DNA of 23,389 nt from the NCBI GenBank assembly GCA_045594445.1, contig JAZNYL010000086.1:1-23389 (forward strand), given 5' to 3'. This DNA comes from SVQP01 sp045594445. GTDB lineage: Bacteria > Bacillota > Clostridia > Oscillospirales > CAG-272. The stretch's first letter is position 1. Every line of letters begins with the position of its first letter. Positions 22,303-23,389 of the stretch are shown here, piece after piece. A model generated the notes under the pieces. It saw nothing but the letters and a program-made list of their open reading frames with translations, was not told the DNA's origin and searched no databases. Position numbers and translations under genes: made by a program.

Positions 22303-23057
22303 AACGTTTATTGAGCTATACGCGCCGCGCGCTTGCGGATTACGACATGATCCGCCCGGGCGACAAGATCGCGGTGGGCGTTTCTGCGGGCAAGGACTCG
22401 CTGACCCTGCTTTGCGCGCTGGCACACCTGCGTCGCTTTTATCCCGTACCCTTCCAGGTGGTTGCGGTCACGGTGGACATGGGCTTTTCGGGCGGCATGG
22501 ATTTTTCGGGCATTCAGAAGCTTTGCGACGAGCTGGATGTGGAATACCATATCGTGCCCACCGATATTTACAAGGTCATCTTTGAGATCCGCAAGGAATC
22601 CAACCCTTGCGCACTTTGCGCCAAAATGCGCAGAGGGGCTTTGAATAATTACGCAAAGTCGATCGGATGCACGACCGTGGCGCTCGGCCACCACTTTGAC
22701 GACGTGGTGGACACATTTATGCTCAATTTGTTCTTTGAGGGCAGAATTGGTTGTTTCCAGCCGGTGACAGACCTTTCGCGCGTGGGAATCCGCGTAATCC
22801 GCCCCTTGATCTACATGCCCGAAAGACACGTCAAGGACTTTGCGCGTAAGGTGGAGCTGCCCGTGATCGAATCCCCCTGCCCTGCAGATAAGAACACGCA
22901 GCGCGAGGAGATGCACCAGCTGATCAACGAGCTGGACAGAAAGAACAAGGGGCTTCGCTACCGCATTTACGGCGCGATCCAGCGCGGCGAGGTTGACGGC
23001 TTCAAGCCGGTCGGCGGCATGACGGGCATCAAGGATTGCTCACCCGAGGACGAGTAA
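22290..23057 (+). CDS. TtcA-family tRNA thiolation (PP-loop ATPase) protein
   Basis: The 255-residue protein belongs to the N-type ATP pyrophosphatases that thiolate tRNA. It has the PP-loop GVSAGKDS (30-37, usually SGGKDS), a CxxC pair in PCALCAKMRRG (Cys107 and Cys110), the ALGHHFDDVVDT motif (131-142) and a third cysteine in SPCPAD (Cys197). Three such cysteines bind a [4Fe-4S] cluster in TtcA, which makes 2-thiocytidine 32 in E. coli. GGAGTGA lies about 9 nt upstream of the ATG, and the 13-nt overlap with trmN6 implies coupled expression. Whether it acts at C32 or elsewhere cannot be told from sequence alone. Confidence 0.9.
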   Translation: MEHIKRLLSYTRRALADYDMIRPGDKIAVGVSAGKDSLTLLCALAHLRRFYPVPFQVVAVTVDMGFSGGMDFSGIQKLCDELDVEYHIVPTDIYKVIFEIRKESNPCALCAKMRRGALNNYAKSIGCTTVALGHHFDDVVDTFMLNLFFEGRIGCFQPVTDLSRVGIRVIRPLIYMPERHVKDFARKVELPVIESPCPADKNTQREEMHQLINELDRKNKGLRYRIYGAIQRGEVDGFKPVGGMTGIKDCSPEDE

Positions 23058-23139
23058 ACGGTTTTGACGACCTAACTCACGAAAGTTTTTGATCGACCTT
23101 CACCCTAACGGATCACTTCCACAGGACGAAAGTTTTCGC

Positions 23140-23257
23140 CCGCCTTTTCCAAAAGGCGGCGCAGGTGGAGGGCGCGAAGCCCTCGTCGCCTCCGCAGAGG
23201 CGAAACTTCTTTAACGGCCTTTTTGGTTCTTTTTGGGCCTCTTTGCTCAAAAAGAAC
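23140..23257. other. Tandem hairpin cluster in non-coding DNA
   Basis: Four perfect stems follow each other: CCGCCTTTT/AAAAGGCGG (23140-23159), GAGGGC/GCCCTC (23168-23184), CGCCTC/GAGGCG (23187-23202) and GTTCTTTTTG/CAAAAAGAAC (23226-23257). None has a proper U-run directly after it. From memory, similar blocks occur between genes in related Clostridia, but I cannot verify this here. It lies in the 332-nt gene-free stretch after the TtcA-family gene, where no credible reading frame was found. Confidence 0.65.
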
Positions 23258-23290
23258 GGAAACGGTTTTCTCACCTAATATCCGGGCAAC

Positions 23291-23314
23291 CGTAGGGCGG
23301 GGGCTTGCTCCCGC
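23291..23314. repeat. Interspersed palindromic repeat, GGAGCAAGCCCC type, copy 3 (inverted)
   Basis: CGTAGGGCGGGGGCTTGCTCCCGC is, on the minus strand, GCGGGAGCAAGCCCCCGCCCTACG, matching the copies at 1311 and 2683 apart from a few changes that keep the palindrome paired. Compensating changes suggest that the folded form matters. Confidence 0.75.
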
Positions 23315-23324
23315 AGTACCAAAC

Positions 23325-23361
23325 AAAAAGGGAGCTACTTATGCAAAGTAGCTCCCTTTTT
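23325..23361. terminator. Strong bidirectional terminator
   Basis: AAAAAGGGAGCTACTT (23325-23340), loop ATGCA and AAGTAGCTCCCTTTTT (23346-23361) form a perfect 16-bp stem with A/T ends, able to stop transcripts from either side. It probably ends the ricT-trmN6-TtcA transcripts and may also serve a gene beyond the window. Confidence 0.93.
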
Positions 23362-23389
23362 CTATACGTTGAGCAAAGTCTCTCCGTAC

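Overview
The window looks like chromosomal DNA from a Gram-positive, low-oxygen Clostridia-type bacterium, plausibly an uncultured gut Oscillospirales/Ruminococcaceae relative. Evidence: a glgC-glgD pair (GlgD is typical of Firmicutes), strong GGAGG ribosome binding sites, near-perfect sigma-A promoters, the Firmicutes order holB-ricT-(trmN6), a small clostridial 2[4Fe-4S] ferredoxin, and interspersed palindromes between genes. This placement is inferred from gene content and cannot be made precise from one window.

Layout. 1-308: two exact 80-bp direct repeats flank an 83-nt segment that can fold as a structured RNA; a consensus promoter follows. 309-1253: nucleoside hydrolase-like gene. 1446-2627: XRE-type helix-turn-helix regulator with a long, probably TPR-like C-terminus. 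14342 down to 2830 (minus strand): a seven-gene glycogen operon read as glgB, glgC, glgD, glgA, glgP, a GH13 neopullulanase-like amylase, and a FolC-like protein that has lost its P-loop. 14370-14623: divergent control region with back-to-back consensus promoters and three copies of a TCGCACA-like element. 14624-18399: GldA/GldF/GldG-like ABC operon. 18400-18668: terminator, inverted doublet of a 27-bp palindrome, and the holB promoter. 18669-23057: holB, ricT with a long low-complexity N-terminus, a ferredoxin with its own promoter, trmN6 and a TtcA-family tRNA thiolase. 23058-23389: no gene, but a run of hairpins, a palindromic repeat and a strong terminator.

How the genes work together. 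GlgC/GlgD make ADP-glucose, GlgA elongates, GlgB branches, GlgP releases glucose-1-phosphate and the GH13 enzyme hydrolyses oligosaccharides or limit dextrins in the cytoplasm. One promoter ahead of glgB could drive both synthesis and breakdown. The FolC-like gene is translationally coupled to the amylase although its folate-ligase motifs are degenerate, which makes it the most unusual gene here. The right-hand block joins replication (HolB), RNA processing (RicT) and tRNA modification (TrmN6, TtcA). RicT and TtcA families bind Fe-S clusters, and a ferredoxin sits between them.

Most of the window is conventional. The best leads are the FolC-like pseudoenzyme, the repeated structured-RNA unit at the left edge, the RicT extension, the divergent operator candidates and the intergenic palindrome family.
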